Source: Nilaparvata lugens (Eukaryota; Arthropoda; Insecta; Hemiptera; Delphacidae). Taken from it: a stretch of DNA of 64,000 nucleotides. This document shows positions 1 to 12,284 of this stretch, piece by piece. The stretch covers positions 60,488,053-60,552,052 of the forward strand of contig NC_052507.1 of assembly GCF_014356525.2 (NCBI RefSeq), in the 5' to 3' direction. Positions within the stretch are counted from its first letter, which is position 1. Every line of letters begins with the position of its first letter. Position numbers and translations under genes: made by a program. The notes beneath the pieces are model-generated. The model was not told where the DNA came from, did not search any database, and saw only the letters and a list, made by a program, of their open reading frames with translations.

Positions 1-1644
1 GTGTAACGAATCAGATAATTCCCAACAATCTTCTCTGTTCAAAGCTCAAGACTTGCACTGTCGAAAACAAACCTTGATTCTCCACGGAGCATCTAGAAAG
101 TTGGCTCTCCAAGCAGAACCATAGTTACAATATAAACAAAGCAATCAAAAATTAGTCAACCAAGGCATGCAAATTTCTCCAATAGAAAGTAGTGCTCCTT
201 AGTCGATTCGCTGTGAAAGTATTTGACAGATCGGATCAAAGATCTAGTTCAGTTTCCGTGAATTGTGTGATTGACAGTTTCGAACGGCGTTTTAAAGTTG
301 CATTGACTAATTTTGGAAATCGTAGAATCTTGACGATAAATCTCTTGAACTCCAATAGAAATATTTGAGTGTTGTGTTATAATTATGAAACTTCAAGTCG
401 ATTTTTCAAATTGTATTCCAATGCATAAAACAGTGAGGTTTCATAAGAAACATGACGAAATTTTAAAATGGCAGTGATTTTTCATGAAAGTTCCATTTGA
501 AAATTCAATATGGAATATTCTATATTGATAATATGTCAAATGTTACATCACACTACGGCTGCAATAGCTTATACACATGAAAATGAATATATTACAGGAA
601 AACTATCAGGTGCATATTTAAAGCTGGCCACTGCTAAGTGCTCTATCAGTGTGGAAACACGATTTCCAGAATGTCTTCATTGGCTAACTCTCACCGACCA
701 ATAGGAATCAACAATTATTATTGATCCTCAACCAATCTTAGGACATTCTGGGTGTCGTGATGGTTTGTTGTTGAAACGTATGTCAATGGCCAGTTATAGT
801 AAAAGACGAATCAGAATTTTGCAATCAACATTGGTTGAGTATTCTTTATTATTTTCTTACCCAACAAATAAATGTTTATTCCAATATTATTGTACCTTAT
901 TGCTTGGTTATAACCAATCAACTAATCCTCTTCATCTACTTAAATTCATCATTATCTTCAAAGATTTCAAACAACGTTTTCTTTCTCTCACCCTCTCTCA
1001 CTTTCTCTCGTTTCGTTTGGCGCTAACAAAACTCTCCAGCCTTGGCGGTAACTTGCGCTTGTTTCTGCAATATTAATCCATATGGAGATCTCAGGAGACA
1101 AGGATGCCTGTTAATCTCGATAGAGGCCAAACTTCCTTCGAATGCGAACAGGCTCCCACTTGTTGTGATTGTTTCTCTGTTTCTGTTGCGTATCATTATG
1201 CTAATGGATTGCCGTGTACTGCTTTGCTGCAACAAGCGCTGTCATTGGCGGATTGTCATCACTTTGTTGCAATGAGGTAGCTTGGTCTATAATATTTTAC
1301 CTGAATGCAACGAGCTCTCTCATAGAGAAGGAAAATATTGTATCGATCTTGATGTGGAACATCTTTTACAAGTGAGCCTACTTTAAGTCTGGGGCTAAAT
1401 TATGAATTTTCAATTCCAGGTAGTCTCAGATCCTCTGGTTTAGCACTGAGCACCTGATTAAGCACTGAGTCTGATCTCGTCACTCAAGTAATATTTTTCT
1501 TGAAAGTAACAAGTTCTCAAAATGACGAAAGAAGAGATGGTTCGATCTTGGTTCGTACGGTATGTAAAGTATTGCGTTTGAAGCACATCATTACCCTGGG
1601 TAACAATATAAACCTTCAATTTCCGATTCTGATCCCCTGTTCGA
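1..1644. other. No gene recognised; AT-rich single-copy-looking DNA
   Basis: Only short frames (up to about 100 codons) are present, overlapping on both strands without splice context or recognisable domains. A weak palindrome at 655-760 is listed separately. I see nothing else to annotate. Confidence 0.5.
655..760. repeat. Imperfect about 105-bp palindrome
   Basis: Outer arms share CCAGAATGTC at 665-674 with its reverse complement GACATTCTGG at 741-750, and the flanking bases partly pair (CACG against CGTG). Inner segments pair again around the AACAATTATTATTG loop, with AATCAA against TTGATC-type sequence. The arms are imperfect, so this may be an old fold-back element or chance pairing in AT-rich DNA. 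Confidence 0.35.
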
Positions 1645-1950
1645 GTAATAATCAATGGATCAATTAAGGCATGAATAAGTTGGAAGCCGTGTAAATATGC
1701 ATGCATGTAGCCTGCATTCAGTACAGTAGCAGTGTAGCAAACTCATAGTTACCAATAGAGCTGTATACATTAATAACATGTTGCATGCTGTGTCAAGTAA
1801 TAATGGAACAATCAATAGATCAATTAAGGCATGAATAAGTTGGAAGCCATGTAAATATGCATGCGTGTAGCCTGCATACAGTAGCAGAGTAGCAAACTCA
1901 TATACATACATATTGGTAACAATCATGTTGCATGCTGTGTCATATCATTA
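1645..1950. repeat. Tandem duplication, unit about 160 bp
   Basis: The motif GATCAATTAAGGCATGAATA occurs at about 1659 and again 160 bp later, followed in both copies by TTGGAAGCC, a GCATGC-rich stretch, GTAGCCTGCAT, AGCAAACTCATA and GTTGCATGCTGTGTCA. The copies differ by small indels and substitutions, so the duplication is not very recent. It gives rise to two similar minus-strand frames, which are not taken as coding. Confidence 0.85.
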
Positions 1951-2796
1951 CAATAACTATGTGTAGTTACAGAAATCTCAATCTAATATCACATTGTTTG
2001 ATGATATTTTAATATTGCTATATTTGAAAATTTCTATCGAAGTCGCTATTCGAAGTGCTTGTAATTTTCAATGGTCCTTTATCACTCAATCACAGCCAGA
2101 CTATTTTTGTAATTTTAATTATTATTGATAAGTAACAGAGATAATCGTAAAAAGTGTTTCAAAGGAGATCTTTTCCACAATTCACGATATGAAAAAATAT
2201 TTCAATAACATTACAGATTGTTACATTGAATCTCATAACCCGAAGCAGCTGTACTGTAATATAATACCTACCTACATTATAATACTCAACCTAGAGCAGC
2301 CTGAAACTCACTAGTATTTATAGCTCATAGCTTCATACACTGAAGAGCATAGCCTACAATCCTACATATTGTTGAATTTGCATACTTATAAACCATAAAT
2401 ATGTCTAATCCGTCTCAGATTTCATTTAACATTACACTAGGTTAGGAACCATCAATTAACGATCTGTTCACCTTGAACTGCTAGATCTTATCGCAGTAAT
2501 CTGTAATAATTAGTCACGCTACTCGCGTTCCATTGTCATAATCGTAACGATTAAGATAGGCGTCCAACCTGGCAAATTATCATATGAAAAAGGTTAGCGC
2601 GTCTAAAAGTAGGCCTGCCGACCAACCACCGGAATAATTATCAATTTCGTGAATGAGGAAATAACTAGATCTGGTTTGTTCCTGATGGTATTCGGATAAT
2701 GTTCACTGATTTCAAAAGAAGATTGACGTCTTCTATCATGAGGTATTCCAACTACACCTTGAAGTTTCAATGTAATTAAATCTGAATTCGAAAATT

Positions 2797-2829
2797 GAAA
2801 GAAGAAGAAGAAGAAGAAGAAGAAGAAGA
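2797..2829. repeat. (GAA)n microsatellite
   Basis: About eleven uninterrupted GAA units. Confidence 0.9.
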
Positions 2830-3413
2830 TGAAGGAGAAAAATAAAAACGGGGAATGAGAAGTCAAGATTTCAAGTCAAATACTGCAGACCTTCAAAATA
2901 CCTGTAAAATCAGAGTCATAGCGGATTATTCAATGGTTAGATATAATGACACGAGATCACTTTTTACTAGCAGAGTGAATTTAGTGAAAAATTCAAATCA
3001 CATTTCTAGTCCGAGTACTGAGATCTTGAAAGCTATTCAGGAAACCTTTCTCCACCAAAGTTGCGAAAAACGTCTTCCTGAAAAAGTTGCTTAGAACGCT
3101 ACTCATACACATTTGAAGGAGTAAAGAATATTCTGCATAACAAGTTCTTCAGCGATAAATCTCGACGTAATAACTTATTATTCATCCGTAAACGTCTCCA
3201 ACAATCAGATTTATGGCGTTTTGCACTAGAGGCAAGAAGTTAGAGTGAGTAGCTGTTTCGCAAATGCAAGTGGAAAATGGAAAACTTCATTAATATTGGA
3301 TCGCTTTCCCGAATAGGTCAAAAACACTTCTCCTTCCACTTATGAATAATTTAGCGCTTTTCGGAAAGCTATAGCAGTCAAATGCGATCCACTGAGTCGG
3401 TCGTACATATAGA

Positions 3414-3648
3414 TCTCAAGAAATTTGTACGAATGTAAAGTTATAGATATATTCACCTACAAAACTCAAGAATTTTGTGAAAATGTATAGTTATATCAAT
3501 CTATGAGAATTGAAGAAGAAAAAGAATAAGTCAAATCTCATTCATTGAACGCAAAATGATGTTGGATCTCGAGATATTTCAACAAATGTATAGTGATATT
3601 ATTCCAAGGGGATTGAGAAATTTCCTCAAATGTATAGTTATATAAATG
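3414..3648. repeat. Four spaced copies of a 35-bp motif
   Basis: Units begin near 3415, 3466, 3568 and 3613. Each reads roughly CTCAAGAAATTT, 3-5 variable bases, then AAATGTATAGTTATAT. The copies are degenerate and unevenly spaced, so this is a decayed minisatellite or a repeated site. Confidence 0.6.
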
Positions 3649-4043
3649 TAAGGAGTTGACGCAGTGAGATGTTACAGTGTACTTAGCTGTTTAAACTCTG
3701 TATAATTATTCAGTGTATAAACTTCATAGTATAGAATAAGTTGGTTCTGTCTTTGGCAATAATGATTCACATCCTTGGCATCAGAAGTCTATGATAAGCT
3801 CAGAGGGGTAGTAGGAATTAGTATTCGAGTAACGATTCGTGAAAAGTTCAGTCGTTTATCTAGATGTACAGATCTAGATGGAACTTAGTGAATGATTCCA
3901 ATGAACATCATGTAAATTTCGCATATTTTAATATTGTCGGATTTGTAAATAGACATTAAATACATAAAATACATTCAGCTTCAGTATCAGGGTAAATGCC
4001 GCAATATTCAGGCTTTATCATGAGTGGCGGGTGAGAAATACAT

Positions 4044-4125
4044 TAAATAGAAGTTTTTTAAATTTCCAATTTTTTTAAAGACTCTAAATAGAAGTTTTTT
4101 TAATTTCCAATTTTTTTTCAATTTT
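4044..4125. repeat. Tandem duplication, unit 41 bp
   Basis: TAAATAGAAGTTTTTT followed by AATTTCCAATTTTTTT occurs at 4044 and again at 4085, with small T-tract length differences. Confidence 0.8.
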
Positions 4126-4538
4126 CCAACTTAAAGAGTCAAAAAGGGAGTGATATTTCGGAAATCTGTACAGTTGTAAAAGACAGCACTAAATGATTCA
4201 TGTTATCTTGAGGAAATATGTTAGAGATATAATGAAAAATAGGGGTTTCATGAATATGGTGTTGTTATTATAATGATTGATGTATTTCAACATAATATAT
4301 TATATGATTCCTAACTTATTCTTCTCAGTCATTAATGAATGAGTAAGATTCACATATTTAAGATAAATAAATTCCTCTTTCAAATTGGCCAGTTTTTCAA
4401 GTTCTTTGCTTCTTAGTAAATGTAGAAACATTCTTACATTTGTAGGTGAAACATTTCTATTGGTGGATAAAATTAGAGAACAATTCCTGTTAGAGTTTGA
4501 TGAATTTGATTAATTGATACATTCGACAATGATTTATC

Positions 4539-4642
4539 CCGTCCTTATAGATTCTATTAGATTAAACGGAGCTTGACAAACACATAATGCACATCATGTG
4601 TATGATAAGTTATGTTCAATCTAATAGACTCTATAAGGACGG
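4539..4642. mobile_element. 104-bp MITE with 25-bp terminal inverted repeats
   Basis: The left end reads CCGTCCTTATAGATTCTATT and the right end is its reverse complement (AATAGACTCTATAAGGACGG) with one mismatch over 25 bp. The internal region of about 54 bp has no coding capacity. Short length, near-perfect inverted ends and no open reading frame fit a miniature inverted-repeat element. No clear target-site duplication was found, so the superfamily is left open. Confidence 0.8.
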
Positions 4643-4972
4643 AAAAATAAACATTTTGTTAATAACTTTGGTGTAAACGCAGCTTTACTTCTTCATACTA
4701 AAAACATGTTTCGCATCGAAAGCCAATGCAACTCAGTTAGTCTCTGGAAGGGAAACGATGAAATATGAGACTGTCCACCTTCAGCTACTCGAAAATAATC
4801 TATCCAAAACCATTAATTTTCATTACAAGTTCCATTCTATGCAAAATAAAGGTGATTCTAGATGATTTTAGGAGTTGCAGTAATTAAACCCGTTATTTTC
4901 AATTAGATGATCCGCTAAAAAATCGTTAATGAGATGCACGCTTCAAAACAACTCGTCTACTACTCAAGAGAG

Positions 4973-5046
4973 GAGATTCACTACATACTGTCAGTATTCC
5001 TTGGAAATAACTGCATCGCTTTCAATTCAAACAATGCTGACAGTTA
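4973..5046. mobile_element. Palindromic element, copy a
   Basis: Left arm GATTCACTACATACTGTCAG then TATTCCTTGGAAATAA; right arm AATTCAAACAATGCTGACAG. The arms pair (CTGTCAG against CTGACAG), though the outermost part of the right arm has diverged. It is one of about ten copies of an about 90-bp fold-back family in this window, with consensus ends AGTGAGATTCACTTCAAACT. Confidence 0.7.
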
Positions 5047-5417
5047 ACATTTAGCTGGTAATCGGTGGGCGGAGGTAGTCGAGCCATAAACAAGTTGAAC
5101 TGGTAATTAGTGACAGAAATGATGCTGCAGAAGAAGGAGTAAAAGAAGAAAGAGAAAAAGAAGAAATAGAAGAAGAAGAAGGATAAAATTGAGGAGTTGA
5201 TGATGACTTGCTAGAGTGGATAACGGACTGAAGGAAGATAAACTAGAAGAGAACTTTATTTGCAAATGTGAGTGAATTGAAATATAAAACTTGACCTTTC
5301 AATCCATTATTATTCAATTTCAAATTATGATGTTACATGAATTGCAGTTTTATTATAATTTCTGTCTAGTTTTGGAGAGACAAATTTCTGGTTTGATTCA
5401 ATCTGAAGCAGTCTTCT

Positions 5418-5499
5418 CCATGAATAATTCCGAAATTGGTTGATAAAATCCCCAACTTCCATGAATAATTTCGAAATTGGTTTATAAAATCCCCAACAC
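5418..5499. repeat. Tandem duplication, unit 41 bp
   Basis: CCATGAATAATTCCGAAATT plus GGTTGATAAAATCCCCAAC occurs at 5418 and 5459, differing at two or three positions. Confidence 0.85.
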
Positions 5500-5965
5500 C
5501 AATTCGGCTGCTACGTTTTTAGAAATATTCAATTTCAGAAAATATTTGACAGGAGTATATTCACTCTACAAATTAAGATTAATAGAGTACGTTAATTGGA
5601 ATGGTAAACAGTGCTATTTTTGTTCACTCTGCTGAATTTATTGGTGTATGAAGCAAATTTCATTACAATAATGGTGAGAGCGCAGTTCCCTTAACATTAA
5701 AAAGTAATTCAGTAAGCAATGTCATTCTATAGGCTATAGAGACCACGATTCAAAGATAACACGGTTATATTTCTAGACATGAAGTCGAGATCAATGACAC
5801 TCATGCGTAACAAAGATATATTCCAATTCCAGTTGCATTCAGTACGAGAATCACCTTTGCTTCTTATTATAATTTTCCAGTAGGAAATCTCTACTCTACT
5901 AGTGAAAACAGAAATGATCGCCAGGCATCGATTTACGGTCTACAGTTCTCTCTCTCTCTCTTTCT
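5500..5965. other. No gene recognised
   Basis: AT-rich sequence ending in a short (TC)n run near 5947-5962 that abuts the start of the large duplication. Confidence 0.5.
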
Positions 5966-6235
5966 TTTTTCTTTCTTCCCTTACTTCTACCGGAGTAATC
6001 TAATCTATGAATTTGGACTGAAAATTCGCAACTGTATTCACTTTTATCTTCTTCCTTTTGCATAATCACCTTTTACGAACTTAAATTCGAAAGAAGTTCC
6101 AGTTTTCTTTTTCATTTGGAAGAGTTTTCCTTCTTATTTTTAATATTTTTTCTCGTTTTTAATTTTTTTGTTGAAATTATTGTTTTCTTTTAAATTTATG
6201 GTTTTATGATGTTTGTTTTAGTTGTAACTTAGAAT

Positions 6236-6326
6236 TGTATGGAGGGTTGAGCGTAAGAGAGGGTCGGCTGCGCCCTAACTTCGCCCTTCTAGGTTTTTAA
6301 AGGCAGCGATTCAATTCAATTGAATT
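6236..6326 (+). mobile_element. Retroposon 3' end with CAATT tail
   Basis: It contains GGAGGGTTGAGCGTAAGAGA, GGCTGCGCCCTAACTTCGCC and TTTTTAAAGGCAGCGATTCA, followed by a short CAATT/AATTG-type tail. A second copy lies in the duplicate at 9896, and a diverged third copy lies at 25962 in unrelated flanks, which shows it is dispersed. GC-rich, strand-specific sequence ending in a short simple repeat fits the 3' end of a non-LTR retroposon or SINE. Confidence 0.7.
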
Positions 6327-8200
6327 CTCTCTCATTAAAGAGAAATGTGTCACTCTGTCATTTACTCCCAGACAACACGTACAACTTTAACTTTATAAAT
6401 GTACTCGACATTCATCACAAACTTTCATCTCAAAGTACGTGCCGTGCCATCCTCTCCAAACATGGGAACAACAGTTTCTCAATTTTCTCAATTCAATAAT
6501 TGTTGTGAAAAATCATTCTGCTCAACTAGCGTCAAACTGCTACTGCTGGACTTCCAATCATCAACATTATGGAATTTAATAATACATTCACACATTAACC
6601 AACCACTATAACACCCTTCTAAAGAAAGGGCCCTTCAGTGCAGACCTGTCATGGCAGTCGCACTTCAACAACTGTCTTACTGCAGTTGAAATAAGATTTA
6701 GCTACTGCTCAACTATGGTTCAACTACAGCTTAACCACTGCAGGCTGCAATTAATCCGCCGCTCTGCCAGTTCCACTTTCGATAAGTAGATCCAATTTCA
6801 GACTGAACTGTCCTTTTTTGCGCCAGGAGAAAATTCAGCGCAATCAGTTCACCTCAGCTCCTTTCTAGTCGTAACAATAATTCAGTTTGCTTTTGTTTAC
6901 GAGCGTTTTTGTTCTTTTTTCGATGCCAATTCACCGCAAACTCGGTTTGAAAGTACGGAATTACAAATTCCAATACCTCACTGACTTGGGCACATCGGTC
7001 TCTATATCTATATATCTGCGCTAATTTTCATGGATATAGATCACTGGGTTAACAATGTTGGAATACCGCAAAAAGAGGTTGTTTTGTTTTATGATCACCA
7101 GTGTTTCAACTGTGTTACTGGTAGCAACAATTTCATCAATTATTAGACTAATTCTGTGTTGAGTATACCTATGTCAATCCTACTTTTTAAATGGGCTGTC
7201 ACTATTAGCCTATTATTTGCTAATTTGGATTTTCATCAACTCTGAGTCTAGTTACCTTGTGGGTATTATGAGGAGTTTTCTTTTCTTTATGTTGCTGCAA
7301 TATTGTTCTAGAAAATACTACTGTAAAAGATCTTCGAATAGTATAAATGCATTCTCCAGGAGTCCACTGATATCAAAGAGAACTGTTGAGGATGTTGAAA
7401 GGATCGTAAAATGTTCCCACGAACACTTTTTTTCGTTATGTTTATCCGATTTTTTATAAGGTAATTATTGTAGATGTATTGTATTATGTAATCTGAAAAA
7501 TATTGTTTGGATATATCTTCCATATACTATCGAAAAAAATTGCTGACAAGATTGGATGTATGTGTATACATTCAATCATTGATACGTGGAGTTTTGTTAA
7601 TAAAATAGAAATTAAATCTCCATCATGGAGAAACACACATTTTTTCGCTGTGGCCAGAAATCCAACTAAAATTGAAGTTGGATTTGCTGTCAACTTTCAA
7701 CTTGATGAATTATTATCTCTGATCAACTTTCACTTGACGAATTTGTTGCCAAGTTTTAACTTTATAATAATCTCATAGATGTGATATTATTATTTAGTCC
7801 AGTCCAATGGTCGTTTTTCAGGAAACAGCGCTGAGAGAATTTTTCTCTACGGTTCTGTTAGGTATTTTGGGGCGCTGAATTCAAATCTGAAATTTTCTGA
7901 CACGCCAGAGGGCGGCTTCACCCCCAAAACCCTCAAAATTTTTGACTTTTTTAATTTTTCCTTCCAATATCGAAAACTTCAAGTTTTTGGAAAAAAAATG
8001 TGTAATTGATCTTTCAATATTATAACAATTATTGATTCTAGAACATTTTCCCTTATAGGTAATATTCTTCATAATATTATATTTTTTCTAACATTCTGTA
8101 ATATAATTTTTTTCTTCAATCAATGTGCATTTTATTAAACACTTTATTCTGTCCTTACCATTTTTTATCATGTATCAACACTGAAGGTTACTATAGCCTA

Positions 8201-8563
8201 TAGTGAGGTCCACGTTATAATGGCAGTGGTGAGAGAGAGAGAGAGTGAGGAGAAAAACGTTGCTGATCCTGTGTCTCGTCAATGCCTTCTACAGAAATGG
8301 TAGCAGATACAGGTTTATTCACGTTCCATTATCGTTTAAAATAAACAATTATTTTAATAAGCAAAAATTATAATTATTTTTCAATAATTTCATAATGGAT
8401 TTTCATAAGTAAGATGAAATATTTTGTTAATTAATTATTAAAAGACGATCTGGCAACAGAGCAAAGCGAGAAAGAGATAGCGCTATCTGCTTTGTTGGAT
8501 GATAGACAAGGATAGCAATATCATTGCTAATCAAACACTGCCATTATAACGTGGACCTCACTT
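8201..8563. mobile_element. MITE, copy 1 (363 bp), TA target-site duplication
   Basis: The ends are inverted repeats of about 27 bp: AGTGAGGTCCACGTTATAAT then GGCAGTG on the left, and CACTGCCATTATAACGTGGA then CCTCACT on the right. TA lies immediately outside both ends (8199-8200 and 8564-8565). The interior is non-coding and includes a GA run. TA duplication and 27-bp ends fit a Tc1/mariner-type MITE. A 453-bp copy lies at 11832. Confidence 0.85.
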
Positions 8564-8738
8564 TAGTGAGATTCACTTTCAAGTTACTTATATTTATTTT
8601 GTGAAGCTTTTTTGTATTTTGTTTTTGGCAAATAAAATTCATTCATTCATTCAAAAGTATCATAATCACTCCTTATGAATATAATCACTATAATTCTCCC
8701 CATTCAAACAATGCTGTCAGTTCAAAGTGAATCCCACT
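8564..8738. mobile_element. Palindromic element, copy b, split by a short ATTC-tailed insertion
   Basis: Left arm TAGTGAGATTCACTTTCAAG at 8564; right arm ATGCTGTCAGTTCAAAGTGA then ATCCCACT, ending near 8738. Between them lies extra sequence ending in GGCAAATAAAATTCATTCAT, which has the form of an AATAAA signal plus (ATTC)n retroposon tail (about 8588-8653). The outermost TA of this element coincides with the right TA of the adjacent MITE, so the elements are stacked at one target. Confidence 0.65.
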
Positions 8739-9107
8739 GGGTCTAAACATGAAATTTTTCACTTTTTCCAGCTATTTCAGTATCAAGATTCAAACAGTAC
8801 TCGATAAAAAGAGCATTAAATATTTGTGAAGCGCTGACAGTATTGAACGGCCGGCGTCAATGCAGATATTGAAAAAGTGATCAATCATCAGAGCCGTCAC
8901 ATTTTTTCGGGAGGCTTGTAAATTAAATTGAAAGTAAACTTGGTTTGTATATTTCATTGGCTTTTGAACAATATAGCTGCATCATCACTACTTTCGAACT
9001 CGGCGACCAAAACTGTTTTTCGTCCAGAACTTCTACAGCGCTACAGGAATTTGAATAAGATTCTTAATAGGAATTTCTGATGGAATGAACTTGTCATTGG
9101 AGGAGCT

Positions 9108-9315
9108 CGCTTCAGACATTCAGCTTTTAGATTATCTTCTCCATGATTGATCATGATTTTCGATTAGATGATTGTTGGCCAATGGCCATCAATATTAACT
9201 TTGAATGATTCGACTTGAATATTATGAAAAATGAGAAAGAATACGATAGAGAGATCATCCAATAAGAAAGAAAGCAATAGTCTCTGATGATTTTGAGCAA
9301 AATGAACAAGTTTTT
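9108..9315. other. 208-bp segment present in copy 1, absent from copy 2
   Basis: Copy 1 reads GGAGCT, then this segment, then GGTCAAGATATTCG. Copy 2 joins GGAGCT directly to GGTCAAGATATTCG at about 12828. This looks like a simple deletion after the duplication. Confidence 0.9.
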
Positions 9316-9895
9316 GGTCAAGATATTCGTTCCTTCACCAATTCTGGAAATTATTGTATTTATGTATATTTATTGATGATAGCACTCTGGAGTTTGTAAA
9401 GCTATTGACCACTAGACTAGACCAGTCCTTCCAGCAATAGATATGTTCAAAATTATAAATATGTTTCACAACTTATCAGCAATATATCTGCTCATGTTCT
9501 GATGTCAAAGATCTGTTTTGAATTGATCCTCAAAAATAAAACCTTCTCTACAAACACCGTTATTCATTCCAGTACCCAACACGAGTTACAAGCAGCAGTA
9601 GGCTAGTGTTGTAAAGTACGTTGCTGATGATTTTTCTTTCTCCCTTACTTCTACCGGAGTAATCTAATCTATGAATTTGGACTGAAAATTCGCAACTGTA
9701 TTCACTTTTATCTTCTTCCTTTTGCATAATCACCTTTTACGAACTTAAATTCGAAAGAAGTTCCAGTTATCTTTTTCATTTGGAAGAGTTTTCCTTTTCA
9801 TTTTTACTATTTCTTTCTCGTTTTTAATTTTTTTGTTGAAGTTATTGTTTTCTTTTAAATTTATGGTTTTATGATGTTTATTTTAGTTGTAGCTT

Positions 9896-9982
9896 AGAAT
9901 TGTATGGAGGGTTGAGCGTAAGAGAGGGTCGGCTGCGCCCTAACTTCGCCCTTCTAGGTTTTTAAAGGCAGCGATTGAATTC
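9896..9982 (+). mobile_element. Retroposon 3' end, duplicate copy
   Basis: Same sequence as 6236-6326 within the second copy, but with a shorter tail: the CAATT units have contracted to a single GATTGAATTC context. Confidence 0.7.
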
Positions 9983-11831
9983 TCTCTCATTAAAGAGTAA
10001 TGTGTCACTCTGTCATTTACTCCCAGACAACACTCACAACTTTAACTACATAGATTGACTCGACATTGATCACAAACTTTCATCTCAAAGTACGTGCCAT
10101 CCTCTCCAAACATGGGAACAACAGTTTCTCAATTCAATAATTATTGTGAAAAATCATTCTGCTCAACTAGCGTCAAACTGCTAGTGCTGTACTTCCAATC
10201 ATCAACATTATGGAATTTAATGATACATTAATCAACTACTATTACACCCTTCCAAAGAAATGGCCCTTCGGTGCAGTCACCTGTCGTGGCAGTTGCACTT
10301 CAACAAACTGTCTTACTGCAGTTGAAATAAGGTTTAACTACTGCTCAACTATGGTTCAACTACAGCTTAACCACTGCAGGCTGCAATTAATCCGCCGCTC
10401 TGCCAGTTCCACTTTCGATAAGTAGATCCAATTTCAGACTGAACTGTCCTTTTTTGCGCCAGGAGAAAATTCAGCGCAATCAGTTCACCTCAGCTCCTTT
10501 CTAGTCGTAACAATAATTCAGTTTGCTTTTGTTTACGAGCGTTTTTGTTCTTTTTTCGATGCCAATTCACCACAAACTCGGTTTGAAAGTACGGAATTAC
10601 AAATTCCAATACCTCACTGACTTGGGCACATCGGTCTCTATATCTATATATCTGCACTAATTTTCATGGATATAGATCACTGGGTTAACAATGTTGGAAT
10701 ACCGCAAAAAGAGGTTGTTTTGTTTTATGATCACCAGTGTTTCAACTGTGTTACTGGTAGCAACAATTTCATCAATTATTAGACTAATTCTGTGTTGAGT
10801 ATACCTATGTCAATCCTACTTTTTAAATGGGCTGTCACTATTAGCCTATTATTTGCTAATTTGGATTTTCATCAACTCTGAGTCTAGTTACCTTGTGGGT
10901 ATTATGAGGAGTTTTCTTTTCTCTATGTTGCTGCAATATTGTTCTAGAAAATACTACTGTAAAAGATCTTCGAATAGTATAAATGCATTCTCCAGGAGTC
11001 CACTGATATCAAAGAGAACTGTTGAGGATGTTGAAAGGATCGTAAAATGTTCCCACGAACACTTTTTTTCGTTATGTTTATTCGATTTTTTATAAGGTAA
11101 TTATTGTAGATGTATTGTATTATGTAATCTGAAAAATATTGTTTGGATATATCTTCCATATACTATCGAAAAAAATTGCTGACAAGATTGGATGTATGTG
11201 TATACATTCAATCATTGATACGTGGAGTTTTGTTAATAAAATAGAAATTAAATCTCCATCATGGAGAAACACACATTTTTTCGCTGTGGCCAGAAATCCA
11301 ACTAAAATTGAAGTTGGATTTGCTGTCAACTTTCAACTTGATGAATTATTATCTCTGATCAACTTTCACTTGACGAATTTGTTGCCAAGTTTTAACTTTA
11401 TAATAATCTCATAGATGTGATATTATTATTTAGTCCAGTCCAATGGTCGTTTTTCAGGAAACAGCGCTGAGAGAATTTTTCTCTACGGTTCTGTTAGGTA
11501 TTTTGGGGCGCTGAATTCAAATCTGAAATTTTCTGACACGCCAGAGGGCGGCTTCACCCCCAAAACCCTCAACATTTTTGACTTTTTCAATTTTTTCTTC
11601 CAATCTCGAAACCTTCAAGTTTTTGGAGAAAAAATTGTAATTGATCTTTCAATATTATAACAATTGATTCTAGAACATTTTCCCTTATAGGTAATATTCT
11701 TCATAATATTATATTTTTTCTAACATTCTGTAATAGATTTTTTTCTTCAATCAATGTGCATTTTATTAAACACTTTATTCTGTCCTTACCATTTTTTATC
11801 ATGTATCAACACTGAAGGTTACTATAGCCTA

Positions 11832-11857
11832 TAGTGAGGTCCACGTTATAATGGCAG

Positions 11858-11896
<39 letters not shown>

Positions 11897-12284
11897 AAAA
11901 CGTTGCCGATCCTCTGTCTTGTCAATGCTTTCTACAGACGGTAGCTGATACAGGTTTATTGATGAAAGATAGGAGAAAAGCATTGCCGATCTGTGTCTCG
12001 TCAATGCCTTCTACAGATGGTAGCTGATACAGGTTTATTAACGTTCCATTATCGTTTAAAATAAACAATTATTTTAATAAGCAAAAAATTATAATTATTT
12101 TTCAATAATTTCATAATGGATTTTCATAAGTAAGATGAAATATTTTGTTAATTAATTATTAAAAGACGATCTGGCAACAGAGCAAAGCGAGAAAGAGATA
12201 GCGCTATCTGCTTTGTTGGATGATAGACAAGGATAGCAATATCATTGCTAATCAAACACTGCCATTATAACGTGGACCTCACTT
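11832..12284. mobile_element. MITE, copy 2 (453 bp), TA target-site duplication
   Basis: Same 27-bp inverted ends as at 8201-8563, with TA at 11830-11831 and 12285-12286. It is 90 bp longer because of the expanded GA run and an 80-bp internal tandem duplication (AGGAGAAAA...CAGGTTTATT at 11891 and 11971). Confidence 0.85.
11860..11892. repeat. (GA)n microsatellite
   Basis: About 16 GA units inside the MITE, longer than in the first copy, where the run is interrupted. Confidence 0.9.

Larger units (their letters stand above)
1951..4043. other. No gene recognised; AT-rich DNA with minor simple repeats
   Basis: It contains a (GAA)n run at 2797-2829 and four spaced copies of a 35-bp motif at 3414-3648. 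Frames reach at most 87 codons, and the longest minus-strand one is mostly a polyphenylalanine reading of the (GAA)n run. Confidence 0.5.
5966..9636 (+). repeat. Large direct duplication, copy 1 (about 3.67 kb)
   Basis: The segment starts near CCCTTACTTCTACCGGAGTA and ends near AAAGTACGTTGCTGATGATT, and then starts again at about 9637. The two copies align along their whole length with few substitutions; two matching 80-91-codon frames differ by one or two residues or none. Copy 1 keeps 208 bp (9108-9315) that copy 2 lacks. It contains a retroposon 3' end (6236-6326), a TA-flanked MITE (8201-8563) and an interrupted palindromic element (8564-8738). No recognisable coding region is present, so this is a segmental duplication of non-coding DNA. 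Confidence 0.95.

Noticed and set aside
7217..7778. Small frames of 80 and 91 codons conserved in both copies of the 3.6-kb duplication
   Set aside because: Conservation follows from the recent duplication itself; overlapping frames on the other strand are equally conserved and no domain is recognisable.
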